Shown here piece after piece: positions 17,493 through 26,600 of a stretch of 62,511 bases of DNA. Both the position numbers and the translations under genes were made by a program. Under the pieces are notes generated by a model. The model was not told the origin of the DNA. It was given only the letters and a program-made list of their open reading frames with translations, and made no database searches. Source of the stretch: an uncultured Oscillospiraceae bacterium (GTDB lineage Bacteria > Bacillota > Clostridia > Oscillospirales > Oscillospiraceae); NCBI GenBank assembly GCA_947630785.1, contig CANRIW010000008.1, positions 1-62,511 on the forward strand. The letters are read 5' to 3'. The first letter of the stretch is position 1; each line of letters starts with the position of its first letter.

Positions 17493-18521
17493 TTATCTCT
17501 GGATGAAGCCGACTTTTTTGTATACCTTCCGCAGGGTCCTCTCCGCCACATAGGACGCCCGCTCAGCGCCGGCGCGGTAAACGCTCTCCAGATAGGCTTT
17601 ATCCTTCAGCAGACGTTCGGTCTTCTCCCGGATGGGGCGCAGAGTCTCGATGACCGCCTCGCCCACGGCGGGCTTGAACTTGCCGTAGCCGCAGCCGGCG
17701 AACTCCCGCTCCACGTCCTCAAAGGTCTTTCCGGTGGCGGCGGCGTAGATCTGGATCAGATTGGCGACCCCGGGCTTGGCGGCCTGATCGTACCGGACGC
17801 AGTTCTCCGTGTCGCTGTCAGTGACCGCCCGTTTGAACTTCCGGGCGATGTCCTCCGGCTTTTCCAGCAGGAACACGCAGCCGTCAGGCTGGGACTTGGA
17901 CATCTTGCTCTCCGGGGCGTTCAGGGACATGATCCGGGCGCCCACCTTCTGGATATAGGGCTCGGGCATCTTGAACACATCCCCGTAGATGCCGTTGAAC
18001 CGCTGCACGATGTTCCGGCACAGCTCCACATGCTGCCGCTGGTCCTCCCCCACGGGGACATAGTCCGGCTGATAGAGCAGGATGTCCGCCGCCATCAGAC
18101 AGGGATAGGTGAACAGGCCGCCGTTGATGTTGTCGGTGTTCTTGGCGGACTTGTCCTTGAACTGGGTCATGCGGGACAGCTCGCCGAACATGGCGTAGCA
18201 GTTCAGCACCCAGCCCAGCTCCGCGTGCTGGTGGACGTGGGACTGGATGAACAGGGTACACTTCTCCGGGTCCAGGCCGCAGGCGATATAGGTGGCCAGC
18301 ATGGTCAGCGTCTGCCTGCGCAGGGCGGCCGGGTCCTGCCGCACGGTGATGGTGTGCAGGTCGGCCAGGAAAAAGTAGCAGTCAAAATCCTCGATCATCT
18401 GGGGCCAGTGCTGGAGGGGGCCCAGATAGTTGCCCAGGTGCAGCGCGCCGCTGGGCTGGATACCGGAGAGCATCACCTTTTTCGCCGTCTGCTCTTCCTT
18501 TTGGATCACTTGTTCTTCCAT
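17493..18521 (-). CDS. trpS: tryptophanyl-tRNA synthetase
   Basis: 342 aa, class I synthetase of bacterial TrpRS type. Motifs: PSGALHLGNYLG (HIGH-equivalent, about 23-34), TQFKDKSAK, DILLYQPDYVPVGEDQRQH and KMSKS at residues 206-210. It charges tRNA-Trp in the cytoplasm. It begins 22 bases after rsfS and ends 27 bases before the tagO-like start, inside the long minus-strand run. No T-box leader fits in the 22-base gap, so it is not controlled by its own tRNA at this position. Confidence 0.98.
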   Translation of the reverse strand: MEEQVIQKEEQTAKKVMLSGIQPSGALHLGNYLGPLQHWPQMIEDFDCYFFLADLHTITVRQDPAALRRQTLTMLATYIACGLDPEKCTLFIQSHVHQHAELGWVLNCYAMFGELSRMTQFKDKSAKNTDNINGGLFTYPCLMAADILLYQPDYVPVGEDQRQHVELCRNIVQRFNGIYGDVFKMPEPYIQKVGARIMSLNAPESKMSKSQPDGCVFLLEKPEDIARKFKRAVTDSDTENCVRYDQAAKPGVANLIQIYAAATGKTFEDVEREFAGCGYGKFKPAVGEAVIETLRPIREKTERLLKDKAYLESVYRAGAERASYVAERTLRKVYKKVGFIQR

Positions 18522-18543
18522 ATGGGAAAACCTCTTTTCGGGC

Positions 18544-18906
18544 TTATTCCTGGGTCAGGTATTCGCTGATGTCCACCGGCGCCGCATCAGACCAGAGGCG
18601 CTCCAGGGAATAGAACTCCCTGGCCTCCTCAGTGAAGATGTGGACCACCACCGCGGAATAGTCCAGCAGCGTCCACTGGCCGCCCCGGTGGCCCTCGATG
18701 TGGTGGGGCTCCTCGCCTGCCTTGGACAGGGCCTCCTCCACCGCGTCGGACAGGGCGCGCACCTGGGTATTGGAGGTGCCGTTGCAGATGACAAAGTAGT
18801 CCGCCAAAGTGGTCTGGTCAGCGGTGTACAACACCCTGATGTCCTTCCCCTTTTTGTCGTCCAGCGCCTTGACGGCCAGGCCGATCATCTCTTTCGCTTC
18901 CAGCAT
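18544..18906 (-). CDS. rsfS: ribosome silencing factor RsfS
   Basis: 120 aa, the family norm (RsfS/YbeB/iojap). It binds uL14 on the 50S subunit and blocks joining in starvation. Signatures: TLADYFVICNGTSNTQVRALSDAVEE, HIEGHRGGQWTLLDYSAVVVHIF and EEAREFYSLERLW. ATG 18906 begins MLEAKEMIGLAVKAL, the usual start, with AAAGGAG 11 bases upstream. The gene order nadD/yqeK - LCP - rsfS is widely conserved in Clostridia. Confidence 0.97.
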   Translation of the reverse strand: MLEAKEMIGLAVKALDDKKGKDIRVLYTADQTTLADYFVICNGTSNTQVRALSDAVEEALSKAGEEPHHIEGHRGGQWTLLDYSAVVVHIFTEEAREFYSLERLWSDAAPVDISEYLTQE

Positions 18907-18952
18907 GATAACACGTTCTCCTTTCGATTGCAATCGTCACTCTGCCGGACCA

Positions 18953-20155
18953 TCATCCTGCAGATGGATCTCTCAGTCTGCCTGTACTGGAGGAAAGCCG
19001 GTTCCCGTCGCTGCTGACCGAGATCAGGTCCAACTGGTCGATGGTGACCTCCTCCACATAGGGGTTCAGGGATTCGTTGATCAGTGCGATCAGGTCCTCC
19101 TGTCTGGGGAACACCCGATAGTTGTAAACCGCATTCCCGACATCGACGCCATAGTAGGGCATGGTAGTGAAATTGACATTCTCCGTGTCCAACTCGCCCA
19201 CTACCGCCGACTGCGCGAACCAGACCATATTCCCCAGGGTCATATCGCTCTCCACGTTCTGATTGAACAGGTCCACCAACTGGGGTACCTTCAGCACGTT
19301 CTGGGGCCGGAGCGTCTGCTCCAGCATCGCTTTCAGAAAGTCGTGCTGAAGGTTGAGACGGGAAATATCGCTGGAGGGGGCGGTCCTGTCTCCATCGTTG
19401 TTCTTCCGCCACCGGACCACCTCCATCGCCTGCTTTCCGTCCAGCATGGTCTGCCCCTCCTCAAAGTGGATGTGAAGATCCTGATAGGGATCGTCATACC
19501 CCATATGCCAGGGGATATAGAAATCTACGCCCCCGATGGCGTCCACGATCTGTCCCACGATCTCCCAGTTGATCTTCACATAGTAGTCGGGCACAAAACC
19601 CACCAGCCTGGAGACCTCGGATTTCAACGCCTTGACGCCTTCCGCTCCCCCGCCATTCATGGGATAGACGGAGTTGATCATCTTCTGGGGCACTGTTTTA
19701 TACGGGGAATTGTAAATCGTGTCTCGGGGAATGGACATGACGGTGGCCCTCTGGTTGGTCACATCATAGGAGGCCACCATGATAGTGTCCGTCAGCCCGC
19801 TGGTGATATCTTCACCGAAGATCAGTACGGTGTAGAAGTCCTCACTCTTTCGATCCCCGGTGGAAAGGGGCCGCACTCCCTCCTCCAGGGAAGGCTCTGT
19901 GGGCACCGCGCTGTCCGCCGGGCCGTCTCCAGGGGTGCTGGAGGTGGGGCCCTGTCCGGGCAGATCCGGCCTGACTACCCAATGGCTCCAGAACACCGCA
20001 ACGGCTGCAAACAGCACCGCGATCACCGCCAAAACGATCATGACGATCATCATCGCGCGGTCCTTTTTCCCGCCCTTTCTGACATGGGAAGGCGCCCTGT
20101 CCCCGGAGGGATCGGAATGCCTTTCCACGCTGTTGTCGATCCGTTTCCCGCTCAT
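18953..20155 (-). CDS. LytR-CpsA-Psr (LCP) family wall-polymer ligase
   Basis: 400 aa. A basic cytoplasmic N-terminus (1-35), one membrane anchor (about 36-58) and a Pro/Ser/Thr linker lead to an extracellular LCP domain (about 105-330): TVLIFGEDITSGLTDTIMV, VMSIPRDTIY, KMINSVYPMNGG, AIGGVDFYIPWHMGY, DGKQAMEVVRWRKN and SDISRLNLQHDFLKAML. LCP enzymes move undecaprenyl-linked polymers to peptidoglycan. The location 1.5 kb from tagO and wecB genes is consistent with this. Its start overlaps the nadD/yqeK stop (ATGA). Confidence 0.93.
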   Translation of the reverse strand: MSGKRIDNSVERHSDPSGDRAPSHVRKGGKKDRAMMIVMIVLAVIAVLFAAVAVFWSHWVVRPDLPGQGPTSSTPGDGPADSAVPTEPSLEEGVRPLSTGDRKSEDFYTVLIFGEDITSGLTDTIMVASYDVTNQRATVMSIPRDTIYNSPYKTVPQKMINSVYPMNGGGAEGVKALKSEVSRLVGFVPDYYVKINWEIVGQIVDAIGGVDFYIPWHMGYDDPYQDLHIHFEEGQTMLDGKQAMEVVRWRKNNDGDRTAPSSDISRLNLQHDFLKAMLEQTLRPQNVLKVPQLVDLFNQNVESDMTLGNMVWFAQSAVVGELDTENVNFTTMPYYGVDVGNAVYNYRVFPRQEDLIALINESLNPYVEEVTIDQLDLISVSSDGNRLSSSTGRLRDPSAG

Positions 20156-21351
20156 GCGCGCTTTCCTCTCGTATAGTATGTATAGGCCTCCACCGTGTTG
20201 CGGTGGACGATTCGATTGCGTTCCTCCATCTCCTGGATGGACAGCCAGGCCCCCATGGCCACCGCCCCGTCCAGGTCCTCAAAGGCCAGCTTCCGCAGCT
20301 CCTCCACCTCTGGGAAGGCCCGGTTGGGCTCGATGTAATCGGCCAGATAGAGCAGCTTTTCCTCCAGACTCATGCCCGCCCGGGCGGTGGTGTGGTAGCG
20401 GATGGCCTCCACCACCGCGTCCTCCTGGCCGAACACGTATTTCGCCATGACCGCCCCGCTCTTGGAGTGGAGCAGCTTTTCCGCGCTCCGCTCCAGCTCA
20501 TCCAGGGGCTCATGGTATCTGTCACACAGGGCCAGATGCTCCTTCAGCGTCCAGTATTTGGTGCAGTCGTGGAGGATGGCCGCCCGGCGCATGACGTCCT
20601 CGTCCGCCCCCCAGCGGCGGGCCAGGGCTGCCGCTGTCTCCTCGGTGCCCCGGATGTGTGCCAGCCGTTTGGCCTTCACCATGGACCAGGATACCCGCCG
20701 CAGGTCATCTATGTTCAGACGGGTCAGGTCGGCCTCTGTCCCGTACAGCTTTTCCCGCAGGATGAAGCCGTACACCGCGGGATCCAGCGCGGCGCTGTGT
20801 TCTCCCTGTGACAGGCCCACCCGCAGCTGGGTGGAGGATATCTCCACCAGGCCGGGGATGGCGATAAGTTCCACCTTCGCGCCGAAGTCCCGCTCCAGGC
20901 GAATTTTCTGCGCTTCAAGCTCCGCCCGGTCGTCTGACAGGCTGCGGGCAAAGGCGCACACGCCGGCCAGCTTCAAAATGCGCTCCGGCTCGTGCCAGGT
21001 GTGGAGAGTGAGGAACATATCCGTCCCCACCAACAGCCACAGCTCGTCCCCCGGCCAGCGCTCTGCGGCCTCCGCCAGGGTGTCCGAGGTGAAGCTCTTG
21101 CCCTGGCGCTCCACCTCCACGTCCCAGACCTCGGTGACCTTGGGCAGCAACAGCTGGTCCGCAGCAAGCGCTGTCATCTCCAGCCGCTTTTCCGGCGACG
21201 GACTGCCCGGGGCCAGCTCCTTGTGGGGCGGGTCCCCCGCCGGGACGAACACCAGCCTGTCCAGCTCCAGCGCGGCGATGGCCGCCCTGGCCGCCGCCAT
21301 GTGGCCCAGGTGGGGCGGGTTGAAGCTGCCTCCGTAGATGCCGATCCTCAT
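20152..21351 (-). CDS. nadD: fused nicotinate-nucleotide adenylyltransferase / YqeK HD phosphohydrolase
   Basis: 399 aa, twice the size of NadD. Residues 1-200 are NadD: GGSFNPPHLGH (nucleotidyltransferase HxGH), PPHKELAP, VGTDMFLTLHTWHEP and EISSTQLR. Residues 210-399 are a YqeK-type HD domain: MRRAAILHDCTKYWTL (HD), HSKSGAVMAKYVFG, YHTTARAGMSLEEKLLYLADYIEP. NadD makes deamido-NAD from nicotinate mononucleotide; YqeK hydrolyses Ap4A. In most Firmicutes they are adjacent genes; here they share one frame with no internal stop. Both halves keep their catalytic motifs. Confidence 0.95.
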   Translation of the reverse strand: MRIGIYGGSFNPPHLGHMAAARAAIAALELDRLVFVPAGDPPHKELAPGSPSPEKRLEMTALAADQLLLPKVTEVWDVEVERQGKSFTSDTLAEAAERWPGDELWLLVGTDMFLTLHTWHEPERILKLAGVCAFARSLSDDRAELEAQKIRLERDFGAKVELIAIPGLVEISSTQLRVGLSQGEHSAALDPAVYGFILREKLYGTEADLTRLNIDDLRRVSWSMVKAKRLAHIRGTEETAAALARRWGADEDVMRRAAILHDCTKYWTLKEHLALCDRYHEPLDELERSAEKLLHSKSGAVMAKYVFGQEDAVVEAIRYHTTARAGMSLEEKLLYLADYIEPNRAFPEVEELRKLAFEDLDGAVAMGAWLSIQEMEERNRIVHRNTVEAYTYYTRGKRA

Positions 21352-21382
21352 AAGAACACCGCCTTTGCTCAGAGTAGGCCGG

Positions 21383-21688
21383 TCACTTTACGAGCTTGAT
21401 GCGCTTGTCCTTGGGCTTGCTGTGGGTCTCCCGGTACAGGACGAATTTGGAGCCGATGACCTGGACCACCTCCGCCCGAACGGCTCCGGCCAGCTCCTCC
21501 GCCCCCTCCCGGGCGGACAGGGGGCTGTTCTCCAGCACCTTTCCCTTGATGAGCTCCCTGGCCTCCAGGGCGTCGTCGGCCTGCTTGATGAGGTTCTCCC
21601 CCACCCCGTCCTTGCCGATGTGGAGAATGGTGTCGATGTCGTTGGCCAGGCCCCGCAGCTGGGCCCGCTGTCTGCTTGTCAAGTCCAC
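21383..21688 (-). CDS. yhbY: YhbY/CRM-domain RNA-binding protein
   Basis: About 101 aa. The CRM domain (TSRQRAQLRGLANDIDTILH, GKDGVGENLIKQADDALEARELIK, KVLENS, VVQVIGSKFVLYRE) binds rRNA and associates with pre-50S ribosomes. The start is uncertain: GTG 21688 is used here, with TTG 21682 and GTG 21697 as alternatives, because no strong ribosome site is seen. An in-frame ATG at 21772 would add residues encoded by an interspersed repeat and is rejected. Same transcript as nadD/yqeK, 31 bases apart. Confidence 0.88.
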   Translation of the reverse strand: MDLTSRQRAQLRGLANDIDTILHIGKDGVGENLIKQADDALEARELIKGKVLENSPLSAREGAEELAGAVRAEVVQVIGSKFVLYRETHSKPKDKRIKLVK

Positions 21689-21718
21689 AGGCTTCACATC
21701 TCTTTCCGCATTGGTCTT

Positions 21719-21787
21719 GTAGGGGCGTACATTGTGCGCCCACCGTCGGTTCTTGCAGGGATACGGGCGCACACTGTGCGCCCCTAC
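21719..21787. repeat. short interspersed inverted repeat
   Basis: TAGGGGCG near 21720 and the inverse CGCCCCTA near 21779-21786 flank two TGTGCGCCC blocks (21736-21744 and 21775-21783) and GGGCGCACA. This is a small palindromic element between rdgB and yhbY; it replaces any conserved spacing there and extends an ORF into yhbY by chance. Confidence 0.7.
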
Positions 21788-21788
21788 G

Positions 21789-22373
21789 TTATTTCAAATA
21801 CGCCGCCAGCTTCTCCACGAAGGCCCGCAGGGCCTTGCCCCGGTGGGAAATCGCGTTCTTCTCCTCCGGCGTGAGCTGGGCAAAGGTCTTTTTCAGCCCC
21901 GGCAGGAAGAACACCGGGTCGTAGCCGAAGCCGCCCTCCCCCATGGGGGCGAAGGCGATGGTGCCGGGGCACTCCCCACGGGCGGAGATCACGTCCCCGT
22001 TGGGGAAGCAGCAGGTGACCACCGACACGAACTTGGCCGCTCTCGGCTGGCCCCGCAGATTCTCCAGCAGCAGGCGGTAGCGGCCCGCATCGTCCAGGCC
22101 GGGGCCGCCGTACCGGGCGGAATATACGCCGGGGGCGCCGTTCAGGGCGTCCACGCACAGGCCGGAGTCGTCCGCTACGGCGGACAGGCCGCTGGCCTCC
22201 ATGACCGCTTTGGCCTTCAGCAGGGAGTTCTCCTCAAAGGTGGAGCCGGTCTCCTCCACCTCCACATCCACTCCGGCGTCTGCCTCGGAGCAGACCTCCA
22301 CCCCCAGGGCGGACAATATCTCGTTCAGCTCCACGAGCTTTTTCGGGTTCTTGCTGGCCAGTACCAGTTTCAT
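21789..22373 (-). CDS. rdgB: XTP/dITP diphosphatase (RdgB/HAM1 family)
   Basis: 194 aa, standard length. It removes ITP, dITP and XTP from the nucleotide pool. Signatures: LASKNPKKLVELNEIL (SxNxxK), STFEENSLLKAKAV, ADDSGLCVDALNGAPGVYSARY, GFGYDPVFFLP and SHRGKALRAF. Start ATG 22373 follows the zinc-ribbon gene by 3 bases. An interspersed repeat begins at its 3-prime end. Confidence 0.97.
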   Translation of the reverse strand: MKLVLASKNPKKLVELNEILSALGVEVCSEADAGVDVEVEETGSTFEENSLLKAKAVMEASGLSAVADDSGLCVDALNGAPGVYSARYGGPGLDDAGRYRLLLENLRGQPRAAKFVSVVTCCFPNGDVISARGECPGTIAFAPMGEGGFGYDPVFFLPGLKKTFAQLTPEEKNAISHRGKALRAFVEKLAAYLK

Positions 22374-22376
22374 ATG

Positions 22377-22784
22377 TCACAGCTCCCATGGGTCCTTGCC
22401 CTTTTTAATGTTTTCCTGGCGCTTCTCCGACTCCCGCTCCCGCCTCTCCGCCTCCCGGCGGACGTCCTTCTCCTCCCTGGAGGCGGTGAATCTGTCAAAC
22501 GCGCCCGCAAATTTTTTGCCGATCTCGTCCACCTTGTCCCCAAACTTGTCGAAGTTGTCCTTGAACTCCTTCACCGGGAGGATGACCGTTTTGCAGTCCG
22601 GGCAGTAGAACGCCTCCGCCGTCTTATACGTCAGCATGGGAAGCTCGCTGAGCCAAACCTGCTCCCGGTCCGCAAAGGTGTCCAGGAATTCCCTGGGCGG
22701 CGGGCCAGCAATCCACCGCACTCGGTACTGCGTGGCGGGAATGAACCCCTCCCGCATCTCCTTTTTACAGTAAGGGCATTCCAC
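22377..22784 (-). CDS. zinc-ribbon protein (DUF6487-like)
   Basis: 135 aa. CPYCKKEM at residues 3-10 and CPDCKTV near 61-67 make a split zinc ribbon like that of the DUF6487/PF20097 group, with WIAGPPPRE and an aromatic segment between. The C-terminal 60 residues are a strongly charged helix (REEKDVRREAERRERESEKR). It lies between ftsY and rdgB with gaps of 13 and 3 bases, so it is co-expressed with housekeeping genes; function unknown. Confidence 0.75.
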   Translation of the reverse strand: MECPYCKKEMREGFIPATQYRVRWIAGPPPREFLDTFADREQVWLSELPMLTYKTAEAFYCPDCKTVILPVKEFKDNFDKFGDKVDEIGKKFAGAFDRFTASREEKDVRREAERRERESEKRQENIKKGKDPWEL

Positions 22785-22797
22785 TTGACAGCACCTC

Positions 22798-23667
22798 CTA
22801 CAGCAGGGCCTCGGTGAAGGCGTGGGGGTCGAAGGGCCGCAGGTCGTCCACGCCCTCGCCCACGCCCACGAACTTGACAGGCACCCCCAGCTCCTTGGCG
22901 ATGGCGATGACGATGCCCCCTTTGGCGGTGCCGTCCAGCTTGGTGAGGACGATGCCGGTGATGCCGGCGGCCTTGGCGAACTCCTTGGCCTGGATGAGGC
23001 CGTTCTGCCCGGTGGTGGCGTCCAGCACCAGCAGGGTCTCCCGGCTGGAGTCGGGGCACTCCCGGTCGATGACCCGGCTGATCTTGTTCAGCTCATTCAT
23101 CAGGTTCTGCTTGTTGTGGAGCCGTCCGGCGGTGTCCACCAGCACTATGTCGGCCTTGCGGGCACGGGCGGCATTCAGCGCGTCGTACACCACGGCGGCG
23201 GGGTCGGCCCCCTCGTGCTGCTTGATGATGTCCACCCCCGCCCGCGCCGACCAGATGGTGAGCTGGTCGGCGGCGGCGGCCCGGAAGGTGTCGCCGGCGC
23301 ACAGCAGGACCTTCTTGCCCTCCCCCTTCCAGCGGGCGGCCAGCTTGCCGATGGAGGTGGTCTTCCCCACCCCGTTCACGCCGATGAACAGCACGATGGC
23401 GGGGGTGGAGGACAGATCCACGCCCATGTCGTCGAAGGTCAGCTTCTCGGCCAGGATGTCCCGCATGAGGGCCCGGGCGCCCTCCACGTCCTTGATGCCC
23501 TGCTCCTTGCAGCGGTCCCTCAGCTCTTCCACCGCGTCCATGGTGGTATCCGCCCCCATGTCGGCCATGACCAAGGACTCCTCCAGCTCGTCGTAGAAGT
23601 CGTCGTCCAGCTGGGAGAACAGGCCATTGAAGATGGACAGTTTTTTGATCTTATCGAAAAATCCCAT
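22798..23667 (-). CDS. ftsY: signal recognition particle receptor FtsY
   Basis: 289 aa: a short N-domain without the long acidic A-domain, then the SRP GTPase G domain. Motifs: FIGVNGVGKTTSIGKLAARW (G1, about 108-127), DTFRAAAADQL, DTAGRLHNKQNLMNEL (G3), TKLDGTAKGG (G4) and GVGEGVDDLRPFDP. It docks SRP-ribosome complexes at the membrane. It follows smc by 11 bases, an order kept across many Firmicutes. Confidence 0.98.
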   Translation of the reverse strand: MGFFDKIKKLSIFNGLFSQLDDDFYDELEESLVMADMGADTTMDAVEELRDRCKEQGIKDVEGARALMRDILAEKLTFDDMGVDLSSTPAIVLFIGVNGVGKTTSIGKLAARWKGEGKKVLLCAGDTFRAAAADQLTIWSARAGVDIIKQHEGADPAAVVYDALNAARARKADIVLVDTAGRLHNKQNLMNELNKISRVIDRECPDSSRETLLVLDATTGQNGLIQAKEFAKAAGITGIVLTKLDGTAKGGIVIAIAKELGVPVKFVGVGEGVDDLRPFDPHAFTEALL

Positions 23668-23678
23668 GTAGAATCCCC

Positions 23679-26600
23679 TTATTTGATGTTCAATTCCTTT
23701 TCCACGTCGTTGAGGTTGATGGTGAGCATCCGGCTCACGCCCTGCTCCTGCATGGTGACGCCGTAGAGCACGTCTGCCTCCTCCATGGTGCCGCGCCGGT
23801 GGGTGATGACGATGAACTGCGTCTTATCGCACATGCGGCGCATATACCGGGCGAAGCGGATCACGTTGGGGTCGTCCAGGGCGGCCTCGATCTCGTCCAT
23901 AACGCAGAAGGGGGTGGGCCGCACCTTCAAGATGGCGAAGTACAGGGCGATGGCCACAAAGGCCCGCTCCCCGCCGGACAGCAGGGAGATGATCTTCAGC
24001 GCCTTACCGGGGGGCTGGACCCTGATCTCGATGCCGCAGTTCAGCACGTCGTCCGGGTCGTCCAGCTCAAGGGCGGCCTTGCCCCCGCCGAACAGCTCCA
24101 GGAAGGTCTTCTGGAACTCCTGGTCGATGAGGGCGAACTGCTCCCGGAAGATGCCGGTCATCTCGCCGGTGATCTGGGCGATGATGCCCTCCAGCTCCCG
24201 CTTGGCCTTGGTCACGTCGTCCCGCTGGTCGGTGAACAGGGTGTAGCGCTCGTTCACCCGCTGGAACTCCTCGATGGCGTCGGGGTTGATGTTGCCCAGA
24301 GCGGAGATGGACCGCTTCAGCTCGGCGATACGCCGCTGGGCCCTGGACACCGACTCGATCTCCACCCGCTGGGCCTTAGCCGCCTCGTGGGACAGCTGGT
24401 AGCTCTCCCACAGCTTGTCCAGGATCTGGCTCTCCTCCATGGCGGCGGAGGCATTCCGCTGTTCCAGCACGGAGACCTCCCGCTCCATGTTCAGAAGTTC
24501 GTTGTTCTTGTCCCTGGCCTGGCGGTCCGCCTGGTTGCGCTGCCCCTCCAGCTCAAGCCGCTCGTCGTTGAGCTTTTTCAGGGCAGCGGCCCCCTCCTGG
24601 CTGGTGAGGCGCAGGGCGTTCAAGCGTTCCTCCTCCTGCCGGATGCGCTGGGCCAGCTCGGCATTTTTGGACTCGAACTGCTCGATCATGGCGGCCCGGC
24701 CGGCGCTGTCGCCGGACAGGTCGTTTTTCAGCCGCTCCAGCTCGTCCAGTCCCCGTTGCGACGCGGCCCGTTCGCCCTCCAGTCCGGCCAGCCTGGCGCT
24801 GAATTCGACGGACCGGCTGTTGAGACCGGCCACCTTCTCCTGGAGCTCGGACCGGCCCTGGGCCTTGGCCTCGGATTCAGCCCGCAGCGCGGCGGCGGAG
24901 CCCTCCAATTCCTCGATACGCTTCTTGGCGTTGACGGTGGCGGACTCGTTCTCCTCCATGCGGCGGCGGACCTGCTCTCGCTCCCCCCGCAGGGCCTCGG
25001 TACGGACCCGGATGTCCGCCAGGGCGGCGTTGGCGCTGTCCGACCGCTCGGTGAGCTTCAATACCGCGTCCTCCGCCTCCCGGAGCTGGCCGGAGGCGGC
25101 GTCCATCTCGTACTCGGCGGCGGTGAGCTCCCGCTGGGCCTTGGCCAGCTCGTCGGAGGCCGCCTTCAGGTCGGCGCTGAGGCCGTCCTTCTGCCGGTTC
25201 AGCCGCTCCAGCTCGTTGGCCCTTGACAGGATGCCCGCGGACCGGGAGGCGGAGCCGCCGGTCATGGAGCCGCCGGCGTTCATCACTTGGCCGTCCAGGG
25301 TGACGATGCGGAACCGGTGGCCGAACTTCCGGGCGATGGCCATGGCCTTGCTCAGGTCGGTCGCCACCACGATGCGGCCCAGCAGATTGGAGAAAACGGC
25401 GGAGTACTGCTTGTCAAAGGAGATCAGCTCGTCGGCCATGCCCACGAAGCCGTCCTCCTTCTCCACGGCGGAGTCCTTGAAATCGGCGGGGCGGATAGTG
25501 TTCATGGGCAGGAAGGTGGCCCGGCCGCCGTCCCGGCGCTTCAGCCACTCGATGGCGTTCCTGCCGTCCTCGTCCCGCTCCACCACCAGGTTCTGCATTG
25601 CGCCCCCCAGGGCGATCTCGATGGCCACGGCGTACTGGTCGGGCACATGGAGCAGGCCGGCCACGGGGCCGTGGACACCCTTGAGAGAGCCCCGGTCCGC
25701 CTCCCCCATCACCAGCTTCACCGCCTTGGAGTAGCCCTCATACAGCTTCTCCATCTCGGTGAGCATTTTGATGCGGGAGTTCAGGTTGTTCTCGTCCATC
25801 TGGAGGCGGCGGTGCCGCTCCTGGACCTCCTCCAGCTTCCGCCGGCGGGTCTCGCACCGCATCTTATAGCCGCTGATGACGTTTTTGGCGGCGTCCCGGT
25901 CCTCTGTGACCTGGGCCAGCTCTTTCCTGAGCCCGTCCGCCGTTTTTTTGGCCTCAACCGTCCTGTCCTCCTGCTCGCTCAGCTCCTGGCCCAGCTTTTC
26001 CTCCCGGTCCAGCAGCTCCTGGGCGGCGGCGGCCAGGGCGGACAGCAGCTCCCGTGCCTCTCCCGCGGAGGCGGTCTCCAGCCGCTCCCGCTGTTGGAGC
26101 GCGTCCAGCTCGTCGCTGAGGGAGCCGGCGGAGGTCAGCAGCTCCTCAGCCTGCTTCGTCAAAGCGTCGATCTCTCCCTGGCAGGCGGCGATCTCCTGCC
26201 CGATCTCGGCCAGGCGTCCCTCCCGCTCCTCGATCTGGGAGGCGATGGACCCGGCCCGGTCCTCCTGGGCCTCCAGCTCCTCCCTGACGCGGGCGGCGTT
26301 CTCGCTGTTGTTCTTGATGTCGTTGCGCAGCAGGGCGATGCCGTTCTCACAGTTCAGCACCTGCTCGTCCAGCCCGGACTGGACGGTGCGGAGCCGCTCC
26401 GCCTCCAGGTCCTTCTCCCGCATCCGGGCGGAGTAGTTCTCGCTGGCGGCGTAGAGCCGGTCCACTTCGGCCTTGGCCGCCTCCCGCTGGGCCCGGGCGT
26501 TGGCAAGGTCGGTCTGGAGCTTCACGCTATTGGCCCGGAGCTTTTCCAGCTGCTCCAGCCACACGGTGACCTCCAGGCCCTTCAGCTCGTCCCGGAAGGT

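Noticed and set aside
18522-18543. T-box riboswitch for trpS
   Set aside because: Only 22 bases separate rsfS and trpS; there is no room for a T-box.
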